Below, piece by piece: positions 6,846 to 16,533 of a stretch of DNA of 64,000 nt (position 1 is its first letter; the number at the start of each line of letters is the position of its first letter). The stretch lies in assembly GCF_000381025.1 (NCBI RefSeq), contig NZ_KB905813.1, forward strand, positions 354,716 to 418,715, read 5' to 3'. The notes under the pieces are model-generated. The model searched no databases. It was not told where the DNA came from and saw only the letters and a list, made by a program, of their open reading frames with translations. A program made the translations under genes and the position numbers. Source of the stretch: Streptomyces sulphureus DSM 40104 (GTDB lineage Bacteria; Actinomycetota; Actinomycetes; Streptomycetales; Streptomycetaceae).

Positions 6846-7817
6846 ATGCCGATCGGCGGCCAGCGAGAGGACGAGGTGCACTGGCATCGCGAATTGCCGC
6901 AGGGCAACCGTGCCGCCGGCGTGCGCGCCCGGCAGCGGCTCGACGCGGGGGCGCGATCCCTTGTGCGGGCGGCGGCGCTCGCCTCCCGGGCGCCCGCCGG
7001 CTACTTCGGCGCACGTCACGAGCGTTGGGCGGCGGCCCGCCTGGAGCGCGCCCGCTTCGAGGAACCGCAGGCGGCGTACCAGGCCGGTGCCGCTCCGCCC
7101 GGCCGCCGGTACGCAGCGGCCGTGCCGGCGCTGCCCACCGGCGGCCGCGCCGAGGCCGCCTCGGCCGTCCTTGCCCGCGCGCTGCCCGCCGCGGAGGAGG
7201 CGACCCGCCACTTCCGTGCCACCGGCGGACTCTCGGGGTTCGAAGCGGCGGTGGCCCACGGCGTGAGCAAGGAGTTGGTCGACGCGCTCCACCAACTCCT
7301 GCGCGGCGCCGAAACGGTGCGCATATCGGTCGCCTGGTCGCCGACGGCGGGCCCGCCGCCCGGGCTGCCCGACCGTCCCGCTGCCGCCGTCTTCACTGCG
7401 GCCGATCTGACGGCGCTCGAGCGGGCCGCCCGGCGCTACGTCGAGCTGGAGCCCTCGGTCCCGGTGCGGGTGACGGGGACCGTGGTGCGCCTGCGCCGGT
7501 GGGAGCCGGCGGGGGAGGGGACGGCGCGTCTGCGGGTGCTCGCAGGGGCCGACGTCGCGCAGGTGCGTGCGCGGCTCGGCGAGGAGGCGTACCGCTCGGC
7601 GGTCCATGCGCACCTCGCCGGCGTCCCCGTGGTGGTGGAGGGGCGTCTGGAGAGCAGGACCGGCTTTCGCAGGCTGGCGGGGGCGCGCGGGCTCTCGCTG
7701 GTGGAGCCCGGCGCGGAGCGCAGGCGTGCGCTCCTTGCCCGGCTCCGGGAGGGACTGGACGACTTCGCGGCGCTGCTCGACTCCGACGCCGACGGCCGTG
7801 CGCGCGGCGAGGGGTGA
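6846..7817 (+). CDS. Hypothetical protein, Ala/Arg-rich
   Basis: 323 aa, soluble, rich in Ala and Arg, with no membrane span or signal peptide. GGAGG 3-7 nt before ATG 6846 fixes the start. The central part (about 85-160) looks helical; the rest (about 165-300) includes [16 protein letters not shown] and [22 protein letters not shown], which resembles a small beta-barrel of repeated strands, perhaps OB-like, but I cannot name a family. Codon bias is normal, so it is a real gene. It lies about 100 nt upstream of thrS on the same strand. Confidence 0.72.
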   Translation: MPIGGQREDEVHWHRELPQGNRAAGVRARQRLDAGARSLVRAAALASRAPAGYFGARHERWAAARLERARFEEPQAAYQAGAAPPGRRYAAAVPALPTGGRAEAASAVLARALPAAEEATRHFRATGGLSGFEAAVAHGVSKELVDALHQLLRGAETVRISVAWSPTAGPPPGLPDRPAAAVFTAADLTALERAARRYVELEPSVPVRVTGTVVRLRRWEPAGEGTARLRVLAGADVAQVRARLGEEAYRSAVHAHLAGVPVVVEGRLESRTGFRRLAGARGLSLVEPGAERRRALLARLREGLDDFAALLDSDADGRARGEG

Positions 7818-7915
7818 GGACGGAATCCGTTTCGCGCGCGCGGTGTTCTCCTCGGTACGATTCCTCGCGCGTACGACGCTCGTCCTACGCTTCGTACAAG
7901 AGTCAGGAGAGACCG

Positions 7916-9898
7916 GTGTCAGATGTCCGTGTGACCGTCCTACGCGATTCCGAGCGGGAAGAGCGCGTGGTGACGACGGGCACGACGGCCGGCGAGCTCT
8001 TCGAGGGCGAGCGTGCGATCGTCGCGGCGCGGATCGGCGGCGAGCTGCGGGACCTCGCCCACCCGCTGGCGGAGGGCGAGGAGGTCGAGCCCGTCGAGCT
8101 CGCGAGCGAGGACGGCCTCGCCATCCTGCGCCACTCCACCGCACACGTCCTGGCCCAGGCCGTGCAGGAACTCTTCCCCGACGCGAAGCTCGGCATCGGC
8201 CCGCCGGTCAAGGACGGCTTCTACTACGACTTCGACGTCGCCGAGCCGTTCACCCCCGAGGACCTCAAGCGCATCGAGAAGCGGATGCAGCAGATCCAGA
8301 AGCAGGGGCAGCTCTTCGCGCGCCGTGTCACCACCGACGAGGACGCCCGCGAGGAACTGGCGGCCGAACCGTACAAGTTGGAGCTCATCGGCTTGAAGGG
8401 CTCGGCCGCGGACGCGGCGGAGGGCGCCTCGGCCGAGGTCGGCGGCGGCGAGCTGACCATCTACGACAACCTCGACGCGAAGACCGGCGAACTGTGCTGG
8501 AAGGACCTCTGCCGCGGCCCGCACCTGCCGAGCACCCGCCTCATTCCGGCGTTCAAGCTGATGCGCTCGGCCGCCGCCTACTGGCGGGGCAGCGAGAAGA
8601 ACCCGCAGCTCCAGCGGATCTACGGGACGGCGTGGCCGAGCAAGGAAGAGCTCAAGGGATACCTCGAGTTCCTCGCCGAGGCCGAGAAGCGGGACCACCG
8701 CAAGCTCGGCGCCGAGCTCGACCTCTTCTCCGTCCCTGAGGAGCTCGGCCCGGGGCTCGCGATCTTCCACCCGAAGGGCGGCATCGTCCGCAGGGTCATG
8801 GAGGACTACTCGCGGCGCCGTCACGAGGAGGCGGGGTACGACTTCGTCAACACACCGCACATCAGCAAGGAGCGGCTCTTCGAGATCTCCGGGCACCTGC
8901 CCAACTACGACGAGTCGATGTTCCCGCCGCTGGAGTTCGACGGGCAGAACTACCGCCTGAAGGCGATGAACTGCCCGATGCACAACCTCGTCTACCGCGC
9001 GCGCGGTCGCTCCTACCGTGAACTGCCGCTCAGGCTCTTCGAGTTCGGCACCGTCTACCGGTACGAGAAGTCCGGCGTCGTGCACGGGCTCACCCGCTCC
9101 CGCGGCTTCACCCAGGACGACTCCCACATCTACACCACCAGGGAGCAGATGCCGGAGGAGCTCGACAGCCTCCTCACGTTCGTCCTCGGCCTCCTGAGGG
9201 ACTTCGGGCTCGAGGACTTCTACCTGGAACTCTCCACCCGTGACCCGGAGTCGGAGAAGTTCATCGGCGAGGACTCCGAGTGGGAGGAGGCGACGGAGAC
9301 CCTCCGCCAGGCGGCCGAGAAGCAGGGGCTCGAGCTGGTGATGGACCCCGGCGGCGCCGCGTACTACGGCCCGAAGATCTCCGTGCAGGCGAAGGACGCG
9401 ATCGGCCGTAGCTGGCAGATGTCGACGATCCAGGTCGACTTCCAGCAGCCGAAGCGGTTCGAACTCGCCTACACGGCGGCCGACGGCTCGCGCCAGCAGC
9501 CGGTCATGATCCACCGTGCGCTCTTCGGCTCCATCGAGCGGTTCTTCGCCGTCCTGCTGGAGCACTACGCGGGCGCCTTCCCCGCCTGGCTCGCGCCCGT
9601 GCAGGCCGTCGGCATCCCGATCGGCGACGACCACGTCGCGTACCTCGACGAGTTCGCCGCAGCGGCGAAGGCGCAGGGGCTGCGGATGGAGGTCGACTCC
9701 TCGGCCGACCGCATGCAGAAGAAGATCCGGAACGCGCAGAAGGCGAAGGTGCCGTTCATGGTGATCGCCGGAGACGAGGACGTCGCGGCCGGCGCGGTCA
9801 GCTTCCGTTACCGGGACGGCTCGCAGAAGAACGGCATCCCGCAGGACGAGGCGATCGCGGAGATCGTCGACGTGGTGGGGCGCCGCGTCCAGAACTGA
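7916..9898 (+). CDS. thrS: Threonyl-tRNA synthetase
   Basis: 660 aa, class II aminoacyl-tRNA synthetase charging tRNA-Thr. Domains in order: N-terminal TGS (about 1-62), editing domain (about 65-230) with [10 protein letters not shown] and the FYYDF segment, catalytic core (about 245-540) with KAMNCPMHN (zinc-binding Cys), class II motif 2 around [11 protein letters not shown] and motif 3 ending [10 protein letters not shown], and a C-terminal anticodon-binding domain (about 545-660). Start GTG 7916 follows AGGAGAGA at a good distance and gives the usual N-terminus [11 protein letters not shown]. No T-box leader is visible in the 98-nt gap upstream. A hairpin follows the stop codon. Confidence 0.97.
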   Translation: MSDVRVTVLRDSEREERVVTTGTTAGELFEGERAIVAARIGGELRDLAHPLAEGEEVEPVELASEDGLAILRHSTAHVLAQAVQELFPDAKLGIGPPVKDGFYYDFDVAEPFTPEDLKRIEKRMQQIQKQGQLFARRVTTDEDAREELAAEPYKLELIGLKGSAADAAEGASAEVGGGELTIYDNLDAKTGELCWKDLCRGPHLPSTRLIPAFKLMRSAAAYWRGSEKNPQLQRIYGTAWPSKEELKGYLEFLAEAEKRDHRKLGAELDLFSVPEELGPGLAIFHPKGGIVRRVMEDYSRRRHEEAGYDFVNTPHISKERLFEISGHLPNYDESMFPPLEFDGQNYRLKAMNCPMHNLVYRARGRSYRELPLRLFEFGTVYRYEKSGVVHGLTRSRGFTQDDSHIYTTREQMPEELDSLLTFVLGLLRDFGLEDFYLELSTRDPESEKFIGEDSEWEEATETLRQAAEKQGLELVMDPGGAAYYGPKISVQAKDAIGRSWQMSTIQVDFQQPKRFELAYTAADGSRQQPVMIHRALFGSIERFFAVLLEHYAGAFPAWLAPVQAVGIPIGDDHVAYLDEFAAAAKAQGLRMEVDSSADRMQKKIRNAQKAKVPFMVIAGDEDVAAGAVSFRYRDGSQKNGIPQDEAIAEIVDVVGRRVQN

Positions 9899-9906
9899 GC
9901 AACTCC

Positions 9907-9935
9907 GAGGGGCGGTCCGGGCCGGGCCGCCCCTC
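9907..9935 (+). terminator. Hairpin after thrS
   Basis: GAGGGGCGG (9907-9915) pairs with CCGCCCCTC (9927-9935) around an 11-nt GC-rich loop, 9 nt past the thrS stop. It would separate thrS from the HIT gene, which has its own -10-like element. Confidence 0.65.
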
Positions 9936-9973
9936 GTCGTGTCCGGGCTCGCGCGCCGAATATGCTGGCCGGC

Positions 9974-10522
9974 ATGACGAGCGAGCCGGAGCAGCAGATC
10001 GGGGTGGGGACGCCCGACGCGTTCCAGCGCCTGTGGACACCGCACCGCATGGCGTACATCCAGGGCGAGGACAAGCCGACGGGACCCGGCCCCGACGACG
10101 GCTGCCCTTTCTGCTCGATCCCGGCCAAGTCCGACGAGGACGGCTTGGTGATCGCCAGGGGTGCCCAGGTCTACGCCGTGCTCAACCTCTATCCGTACAA
10201 CGGCGGCCACCTGATGGCCGTCCCCTACCGCCACGTCGCCGACTACACGGAGTTGACGTCCCCGGAGACGACGGAGCTCGCCGAGTTCACCAAGCGGGCG
10301 ATGACGGTGCTGCGCAAGGTCTCGGGGGCGCACGGGTTCAACATCGGTATGAACCAGGGCAAGGAGGCGGGCGCCGGGATCGCCGCCCATCTCCACCAGC
10401 ACGTGGTGCCGCGCTGGGGCGGCGACACCAACTTCATGCCGGTGGTCGGCCACACCAAGGTGCTGCCCCAACTCCTCGCCGACACCAGGACGATGCTCGC
10501 CGAGGGCTGGCGCAAGGTCTGA
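9974..10522 (+). CDS. HIT-family nucleotide hydrolase/phosphorylase
   Basis: 182 aa. Histidine triad protein: the active site AAHLHQHVVPRW carries His-x-His-x-His, and CPFC near residue 46 is a likely zinc-binding pair as in AP4A-phosphorylase-like HIT proteins. Such enzymes hydrolyse or phosphorolyse dinucleoside polyphosphates or nucleoside phosphoramidates; the natural substrate here is unknown. ATG 9974 is preferred over ATG 9962 because TATGCT (9961-9966) forms a -10 element 7 nt before it, implying a leaderless mRNA. A HIT gene between thrS and pgsA is conserved in mycobacteria as well. Confidence 0.9.
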   Translation: MTSEPEQQIGVGTPDAFQRLWTPHRMAYIQGEDKPTGPGPDDGCPFCSIPAKSDEDGLVIARGAQVYAVLNLYPYNGGHLMAVPYRHVADYTELTSPETTELAEFTKRAMTVLRKVSGAHGFNIGMNQGKEAGAGIAAHLHQHVVPRWGGDTNFMPVVGHTKVLPQLLADTRTMLAEGWRKV

Positions 10523-10551
10523 CGACGCGGCAGGGGGCCCTGCCGCGTCGT
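10522..10551. terminator. Bidirectional hairpin between convergent genes
   Basis: ACGACGCGGCAGGG (10522-10535) and CCCTGCCGCGTCGT (10538-10551) form a perfect palindrome overlapping the last base of the HIT stop codon and ending 6 nt from the stop of the opposing gene. It can terminate transcription from both sides. Confidence 0.8.
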
Positions 10552-10557
10552 GGTGGC

Positions 10558-12231
10558 TCAGGCGTCGTACGCGTCGGCCTTCTTCGGCTCCGCCGCCTGC
10601 ACCTGCCCGCCGAGGCTCAGCGACCTGGCGCCGAAGCTGCTGGTGTCGCAGCCGTGCTCGGCGAGGACCTTGAGCGCGGCGGAGTGCACGACGCGGAGCA
10701 CCGGGGTGGCGGCACGCAGGGCGTCGTCGGCCATGAACCGGTGGCGCCAGGGCTTGTCGGCCCAGGCGTGCCGCAGACCGAACGGCTCGGGGAGGGAGAG
10801 CTTTCCGCCGAGGAAGTCGAGCACCGGCGGGAACCAGGTGAGCGGGGCGCGGGCGGTGAGCCGCACCACCTCCTTCGCCTCCACCAGCGGCAGGCTGACG
10901 CTCTTCGTCTCCCAGAACTTGATGCTCTTGGAGACCTCCTTGCTGGGCGCCGAGGGCTTGGTGGTGAAGAGCGGGTGGACGGGGCCGAGCGCGTGGCCCG
11001 TCACCTCGATCCGCAGCGTGTGGTGGAGGACGGTGACCGTGATCAGCATCGTGATCACCAACTGGCCGTCCCAGAGCACGAACTGCACGCCGAGGTAGTG
11101 GCGGTCGCCCGCGCCGAACTGCTGCTCGTTGCAGATGCGTTCTATCTCGAACTGCTTGATCCGGTACCCCTCGACCTCCTGCCCCTCCGGCCTGCTCACC
11201 GCCTTGGCGCCTTCGCCGATCGGCGAGACGATCCAGTGGCGTATGGAGGGCTTGGGGAAGCCGCCGGTGTGGAGCGGGCCGCGCTCCAGCATCCGCAGTT
11301 GGTCGTAGACGGCCTTGGCGATGTCCCAACTGCGGAAGGGGTAGATCTCGCCGTCCGCCTTGGCGGGCGCCAGCTCCTCGGCGAGCTGCCAGCTCCCCCA
11401 GCGGGTGCCCATCCCGAGTATCCCCTTGGGGCCCGCGTAGAAGACGACGTTGCTCGCCTGCTCGGCCGAGACCTTGGCGAGGCCGAGGCGGATGCTCTCG
11501 GCGCCCGCGTCGTTCGGGTCCTGCGGGACGGCCTCCGGGATCTTCGCGCCCACCCCGACGCCCCCGCCGAGGAGCCCCGACCATCTGCCGCGCAGGTCCT
11601 GTGCGTACCGCTCGCAGATCCGCTTCGCCCAGAACCAGCCGACCACAGGCGCGACCAGCATCAGCCGCAGGTACCAGGACCAGAAACCGTCGAACGGCAG
11701 GCTGATCACGAGGAGCACGGCGCCCACCCCGACGACACCGAGCACCAGCTTCCCCAGCGCGCCGGCCCGCTTGTTCTGCGCGCCCGCGAGCGTGCGCCGC
11801 AGTTGGAAGGCGCCGAGCCACAGCAGCACCCCCGGGAGGAAGAGCAGCCCGAAGAGGACCATGACGAAGGTGAGTTGGGTGTCCCGCTGCTTGCGGACGC
11901 GGGTGGCGGCGAGGCAGTGCTCGACGACGGTCTGCGGTTCGAGGCCGAAGGACTGGATGAGCGGAGCCCGCGCTCCGCCGAGGAGGCGGGTCTGCACCGC
12001 CCGGGAGAACGCCTCGCCGAGGTTGGGCTCGAAGAGCGAGATGCGGGCCTTTTTCACGCTCGCCTCGCTGTTGGCCTCCACCAGCGCGTCGACGGGGCCG
12101 TCGCGGTACGCGGCCGAGGCGAGCGCCTGCGTCGCCGCCGTCTGCCCGCTGGCACCGGAGAGCGGGACCTGCGCGCCGGGGGAGAAGTCCGACGCGATGT
12201 CGTGCTCGCTGAGATCGTCGAAACCGGCCAC
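10558..12231 (-). CDS. Large membrane-anchored protein of unknown function
   Basis: 557 aa. Three or four hydrophobic segments fall at about residues 116-137 (LTFVMVLFGLLFLPGVLLWLG), 155-175 (LGKLVLGVVGVGAVLLVI) and 185-200. The long C-terminal half (about 240-557) is soluble and includes IYPFRSWDIAKAVYDQL, RHYLGVQFVLWDGQLVITML and WRHRFMADDALRAATPVL. I do not recognise a domain. GTG 12231 is chosen because GGGGGTCAA lies immediately upstream and the preceding residues are Arg/Pro noise. It is transcribed with the EF-G-like gene, 135 nt downstream of it, and the pair interrupts the HIT-pgsA neighbourhood seen in mycobacteria. Confidence 0.82.
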   Translation of the reverse strand: MAGFDDLSEHDIASDFSPGAQVPLSGASGQTAATQALASAAYRDGPVDALVEANSEASVKKARISLFEPNLGEAFSRAVQTRLLGGARAPLIQSFGLEPQTVVEHCLAATRVRKQRDTQLTFVMVLFGLLFLPGVLLWLGAFQLRRTLAGAQNKRAGALGKLVLGVVGVGAVLLVISLPFDGFWSWYLRLMLVAPVVGWFWAKRICERYAQDLRGRWSGLLGGGVGVGAKIPEAVPQDPNDAGAESIRLGLAKVSAEQASNVVFYAGPKGILGMGTRWGSWQLAEELAPAKADGEIYPFRSWDIAKAVYDQLRMLERGPLHTGGFPKPSIRHWIVSPIGEGAKAVSRPEGQEVEGYRIKQFEIERICNEQQFGAGDRHYLGVQFVLWDGQLVITMLITVTVLHHTLRIEVTGHALGPVHPLFTTKPSAPSKEVSKSIKFWETKSVSLPLVEAKEVVRLTARAPLTWFPPVLDFLGGKLSLPEPFGLRHAWADKPWRHRFMADDALRAATPVLRVVHSAALKVLAEHGCDTSSFGARSLSLGGQVQAAEPKKADAYDA

Positions 12232-12366
12232 TTGACCCCCACCACTCGCGCGTTCGCTCGCGTGCGGCCCCGGAGCCGGCCGCAGCCGCGGAGCCCGTCG
12301 CGGCTGTCCCTTCCACTGCCCAACTGCCGTACACCGCACACGTAAGGGAACCGAGCCTACCGGTCG

Positions 12367-14547
12367 TCAACCCTCGTCCAGGTCGGCTTCGAGTATCTTC
12401 GCAGCCTGCTGCTGCGGCATCGGTTCGTGCCCCGCGTGGCTGCGCGAGAAGCGCCCGGTGCCGTGGGAGAGGGCGCGCAGGTCGACGGCGTACCGGCCGA
12501 GCTCCCTCTCCGGTACGAGAGCGCTGACGGCGGCGCCGGAACCGTCGGTCGCCTGCCGGGTCCCCAGGACCCGCCCCCGCCGCGCCGACAGGTCGCTCAT
12601 GACGGCGCCGACGTACTCCTCCCCGACGTGGACCGTGAGCTCCGCGACGGGCTCCAGGAGCCGGACCCGGGCGCGTCCGGCGCACTCCCGCAGCGCGAGG
12701 GCGCCAGCGGTCTGGAACGCGGCGTCGCTGGAGTCGACCGGGTGGGCCTTGCCATCGGTGAGCCGCACCCGGAGGTCGACGAGTGGGCGGCCGGCGGTCA
12801 CGCCGCGCTCCGCCTGCGCGCGGACGCCCTTCTCCACGGACGGGATGAACTGCCGCGGTACGGCGCCGCCCACGACCTCGTCGACGAACTCGATGCCCGC
12901 CCCCTCGGCGAGCGGCTCCACGGTGATCTCGCAGACGGCGTACTGCCCGTGCCCGCCCGATTGCTTCACGAGGCGTCCGCGGGCCGACGTGGCCGAGGCG
13001 AAGGTCTCACGCAGCGGTACCCGGTAGGGGACGGTGTCGACGTGCACGCCGTACCGCCGGCCGAGCCGCTCCAGCGCGACGTCGAGGTGGGCCTCGCCGA
13101 GGCACCAGAGCACCAACTGGCCCGTCTCCGAGTTCTGTTCCAGCCGCATCGTCGGGTCCTCGGCGACGAGTCGGGCGAGCCCGTGCGAGAGCTTGTCCTC
13201 GTCGGACCTGCCGTGCGCCTCTACGGCGGTCGGCAGCAGCGGCTCGGGCGGCGGCCACGTCTCCAGCAGCAGCGGCGCGCCCCCTGCGGAGAGGGTGTCG
13301 CCCGTCTCGGCCGAGGAGAGCTTGGCGACGCTGACGACGTCGCCGGCGACGGCACCGGCGGCGGGGGACTGGCGCGTCCCGAACGGAGCGGAGAGGCCGC
13401 CGATCCGCTCCTCGCAGGTGCGCGCCCCCGGTTCTTCGCCGTGCGTCGGCCCGGTGACGTGGACGGCGTCGTCGGGGCGCAGCGTCCCGGAGAAGACGCG
13501 GACGAGCGAGACGCGGCCGACGTACGGGTCGGTCGAGGTCTGCACGACGCTCGCCGCGAGCGGGCCCTGCGGGTCGCACGCGAGCTGAGCCTCGCCGCCG
13601 CCCGCGTACGCCCGCGCGCGCACCGGCCTCCGGCGCTGCGGTCCGGGGAGCGCCGCGACCGCGAACTCGAGCAACTCCCGTGCACCGAGCCCGAGTCCGC
13701 CACCCTCGGGTGCGGGGCCCGCGGCGAGGACGGGGAAGAAGCTCCCGCGGGCGATCGCCGCCGCCAGGTCGGCGACGAGGGTGGACGCGTCGCACTCCTC
13801 GCCCGCGAGGTACCGCTCCATGAGCGCCTCGTCCTCGCTCTGCGCGATGAGCGACTCGATGAGCCGTCCCCGCGCCTCGTCGATCCGGGGCAACTGCCCG
13901 GTCGCGGGCGTGCGTTCCACGTGGGAGCCGTCGGCGTAGTCGCCGACGCGGCGGGAGAGCAGCCAGGCGAGCGCCGTGGGGGCGCCGTCCGCGGCGAGCG
14001 GCAGGTGGAGCGGCGCGACGGCGTCGGGGTCGCCGTCGGAGGGAAGGCTCCGGCACGCCTCCGCCGTCGCCTCGAAGTCGGCCTGCGGGGCGTCGAGATG
14101 GGTGACGACGAGGGCGCGGGGGATCGCCGTGCGCTCGCACTCGCGCCAGAGCATCCGCGCCGTGCCGTCTAGCGGGCTCGCGGCGGAGACGACGAAGAGC
14201 GCGGCGTCGGCGGCGTGGAGCCCCGCGTGCAACTCGCCTGCGAAGTCGGCGTATCCGGGGGTGTCGAGGAGGTTGAGGCGGCAGCCCTGCCACCTCAGCG
14301 GCGTCAGCGAGAGCCGCACCGAGCGGTGCTGCCGGTGCTCGGACTCGTCGTGGTCGGAGAGGGTGGTCCCGTCGGCGACGCGGCCCGCGCGCTCGACCGC
14401 GCCCGCCGCGAGCGCGAGGGACTCCACGAGGCTGGTCTTGCCGGCACCGCTCGGGCCGATCAGCGCCACGTTCCGAACGGAAGCGGGCCCCTCCGCCTCC
14501 GCTTCCCTGCCGGCGGCTCCGGGATGTGCGCTCCGCTTCTCGCCCAT
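12367..14547 (-). CDS. Elongation factor G-like protein (EF-G2 type)
   Basis: 726 aa with the full EF-G layout: GTPase domain (about 20-290), domain II, and domains III-V ending near residue 720. The P-loop is IGPSGAGKTSL and G3 is DTPGYADF, but the G4 motif reads THLD instead of NKxD, and the switch I region around SEHRQHRSVRLS lacks the usual RGITI. It therefore belongs to the divergent EF-G2/FusB-like group found in actinobacteria rather than the essential translocase fusA, and may have altered nucleotide preference. ATG 14547 follows GGAGG by 4-5 nt. Its role in translation is unproven. Confidence 0.85.
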   Translation of the reverse strand: MGEKRSAHPGAAGREAEAEGPASVRNVALIGPSGAGKTSLVESLALAAGAVERAGRVADGTTLSDHDESEHRQHRSVRLSLTPLRWQGCRLNLLDTPGYADFAGELHAGLHAADAALFVVSAASPLDGTARMLWRECERTAIPRALVVTHLDAPQADFEATAEACRSLPSDGDPDAVAPLHLPLAADGAPTALAWLLSRRVGDYADGSHVERTPATGQLPRIDEARGRLIESLIAQSEDEALMERYLAGEECDASTLVADLAAAIARGSFFPVLAAGPAPEGGGLGLGARELLEFAVAALPGPQRRRPVRARAYAGGGEAQLACDPQGPLAASVVQTSTDPYVGRVSLVRVFSGTLRPDDAVHVTGPTHGEEPGARTCEERIGGLSAPFGTRQSPAAGAVAGDVVSVAKLSSAETGDTLSAGGAPLLLETWPPPEPLLPTAVEAHGRSDEDKLSHGLARLVAEDPTMRLEQNSETGQLVLWCLGEAHLDVALERLGRRYGVHVDTVPYRVPLRETFASATSARGRLVKQSGGHGQYAVCEITVEPLAEGAGIEFVDEVVGGAVPRQFIPSVEKGVRAQAERGVTAGRPLVDLRVRLTDGKAHPVDSSDAAFQTAGALALRECAGRARVRLLEPVAELTVHVGEEYVGAVMSDLSARRGRVLGTRQATDGSGAAVSALVPERELGRYAVDLRALSHGTGRFSRSHAGHEPMPQQQAAKILEADLDEG

Positions 14548-14905
14548 GGGCCTCCGCCTTCCGGTCTTCGCCTGCCGGACCGCGCCACGCAGCGGCCGGG
14601 CCTGCGTGGACGCCTCGTGCGCGGCGCGCGGCGGTGCGCGGACGCGGAGGGGGCGCACCACGTCGTGGCCATCTCCGCGTGGCTGCGCTGGAGTTCGAGC
14701 TTTCCACCGCGGTGCGGGGCCGTCCATACGTCGCGCACCACCGCCGTGCAGCCCGTGCGCGAGGTGCAGTTCACGGCGGTCGCGCCGACGGGGAGAGCGG
14801 TCCCTTCGCCCGAGTGCGCAACGGCGTGACTACCATGGGCGCGCCGGTGGCGCCCGCGCCCCGCCAGCCTCCACACGACGTTCGATACGACCACCCGGGA
14901 CCGTC
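14548..14905. other. Divergent intergenic region, EF-G2-like / pgsA
   Basis: 358 nt with no convincing gene. It must hold the promoters of both divergent units. The only clear structure is a 9-bp inverted repeat, ACCGCCGTG (14740-14748) and CACGGCGGT (14772-14780), with GTGCAG repeated directly at an 18-nt period between the arms. No strong -35/-10 pair stands out. Confidence 0.5.
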
Positions 14906-15595
14906 ATGCTGAACAAGTACGCGCGTGCCTTCTTCACGCGTGTCCTCACCCCCTTCGCCGCCTTGCTGCTGCGCCTGGGGGTGAGCCCGGACGCCGTCAC
15001 GCTCGTCGGCACGGGCGGCGTGCTCGCGGGTGCGCTGGTCTTCTTCCCGCTCGGGGAGTTCTTCTGGGGCACCGTGGTGATCACGGTCTTCGTCTTCTCG
15101 GACCTCGTCGACGGCAACATGGCGCGGCAGTTGGGCCGCAGCAGCCGCTGGGGCGCGTTCCTCGACTCCACCCTCGACCGGGTCGCCGACGCGGCGATCT
15201 TCGGCGGTATCGCGCTCTGGTACGCAGGACGCGGCGACAGCCTGCTCCTCTGTGCCGTGACGCTCTTCTGCCTCGCCAGCGGGCAGGTCGTCTCCTACAC
15301 CAAGGCGCGCGGCGAGAGCATCGGGCTCCCGGTGAACGTCAACGGCCTGGTGGAGCGCGCCGAGCGGCTCGTCATCACGCTCGTCCTCGCCGGCCTGGCA
15401 GGCTTCCACACCACTTTCGGCGTCCCCTACATCGAGGTGCTGCTGCCGATCGCGCTGTGGGTCGTCGCGGTGGGCAGCGCGGTGACGCTCGGCCAGCGGG
15501 TCGTCACCGTGCACCGTGAGGCCGCCGAGGCGGAAGCGGCCGTCGAGACACCCGGTGCCGGCGGGTCCGGCCCGTCCGAGGGGAGGACCGCGTGA
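14906..15595 (+). CDS. pgsA: CDP-alcohol phosphatidyltransferase, phosphatidylinositol phosphate synthase
   Basis: 229 aa integral membrane enzyme. The CDP-alcohol phosphotransferase signature D-x2-D-G-x2-A-R-x8-G-x3-D-x3-D is intact in DLVDGNMARQLGRSSRWGAF and the following LDSTLD (about residues 71-96). Six hydrophobic segments are spread over the protein. In actinobacteria this gene, placed beside patA and pimA, makes phosphatidylinositol phosphate from CDP-diacylglycerol and inositol phosphate, the entry to phosphatidylinositol and its mannosides. The location argues for that substrate rather than glycerol-3-phosphate. The stop overlaps the start of the next gene (GTGA). Confidence 0.92.
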   Translation: MLNKYARAFFTRVLTPFAALLLRLGVSPDAVTLVGTGGVLAGALVFFPLGEFFWGTVVITVFVFSDLVDGNMARQLGRSSRWGAFLDSTLDRVADAAIFGGIALWYAGRGDSLLLCAVTLFCLASGQVVSYTKARGESIGLPVNVNGLVERAERLVITLVLAGLAGFHTTFGVPYIEVLLPIALWVVAVGSAVTLGQRVVTVHREAAEAEAAVETPGAGGSGPSEGRTA

Positions 15596-16533
15596 GCGGA
15601 TGGCAGGACCGGCTCACCTCCGGCCTGTACGGGGCCGGTTGGGCAGGGGTGCGGAAGCTGCCCGAGCCCACGGCGAGACGGCTGGGGCAACGGATCGCCG
15701 ACACCGCGTGGAAGCGGCGCGGCAAGAGGGTGCTCCGCTTGGAGTCGAACCTCGCACGAGTGGTGCCCGACGCGGACGCCGAGGAGCTCGCCCGCCTCTC
15801 CAAGGCGGGCATGCGCTCCTACCTCCGGTACTGGATGGAGTCCTTCCGGCTGCCGGTCTACAGCCGCGAGCAGATGGCCGCCGCCGTCGACGCCGACGGG
15901 CTCGACGTGCTCAACGAGGGCCTGGAGCGCGGCCGCGGCGTCGTCATAGCGCTGCCGCACATGGCCAACTGGGACCTGGCGGGCGCCTGGGCCGTGAGCC
16001 GGCTCGGCATCCCGCTCAGCACCGTCGCGGAACGGCTCAAGCCCGAGACGCTCTACGACAAGTTCGTCGGCTTCCGCGAGGGACTCGGCATGGAGGTGCT
16101 GCCGCACACCGGCGGCTCGGCGTTCGGCACGCTCGCGCGGCGGCTGCGCGCGGGCGGCCTCGTCTGCCTCGTCGCCGACCGCGACCTCTCCGCTTCGGGC
16201 GTCCCCGTCACCTTCTTCGGCGCCGAGGCCCGGATGCCGGGCGGCCCCGCGATGCTCGCGCTGCAGACCGGCGCGGTCCTCCTGCCCGTGACGCTCTGGT
16301 ACGACGGCACCCCGGTGATGAAGGCGAAGGTGCACCAGGCGGTCGAGGCGCCCGAGGAGGGCGACCGCAAGGCGAAGGCGGCGGCGATGACGCAGTCGGT
16401 CGCCGACGTCTTCGCCGCCGGCATCGCCGAACACCCGGAGGACTGGCACATGTTGCAACGGTTCTGGGTCTCCGACCTGGAGCCCGGGAAGCAGCCGTCG
16501 CACGCCTCGGGCGAGCCCGAGGGGGCGTCGTGA
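15592..16533 (+). CDS. patA: Phosphatidylinositol mannoside acyltransferase (LpxL/HtrB-like)
   Basis: 313 aa. Lysophospholipid/lauroyl acyltransferase family with the catalytic HxxxxD motif in LPHMANWDLAG (about residue 122), followed by LVADRDLSASGVPVTFFG. It would transfer an acyl chain to the mannose of phosphatidylinositol mannoside, acting at the inner face of the cytoplasmic membrane. Start GTG 15592 overlaps the pgsA stop by four bases, and its own stop overlaps the pimA start, so the three genes are translationally coupled. The symbol follows the mycobacterial homologue. Confidence 0.9.
   Translation: MSGWQDRLTSGLYGAGWAGVRKLPEPTARRLGQRIADTAWKRRGKRVLRLESNLARVVPDADAEELARLSKAGMRSYLRYWMESFRLPVYSREQMAAAVDADGLDVLNEGLERGRGVVIALPHMANWDLAGAWAVSRLGIPLSTVAERLKPETLYDKFVGFREGLGMEVLPHTGGSAFGTLARRLRAGGLVCLVADRDLSASGVPVTFFGAEARMPGGPAMLALQTGAVLLPVTLWYDGTPVMKAKVHQAVEAPEEGDRKAKAAAMTQSVADVFAAGIAEHPEDWHMLQRFWVSDLEPGKQPSHASGEPEGAS

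Noticed and set aside
6455-7915. N-terminal extension of the thrS frame through the tRNA and hypothetical gene
   Set aside because: The thrS frame is open upstream, but GTG 7916 has a clear ribosome-binding site and the family N-terminus; the extension overlaps a tRNA and another coding frame.
7940-12685. A 1581-codon open frame on the minus strand across thrS and beyond
   Set aside because: It runs antisense through thrS and HIT genes with Arg/Pro-rich translation and no domain; long antisense frames are expected at about 72% GC because third-position bias removes stop codons.
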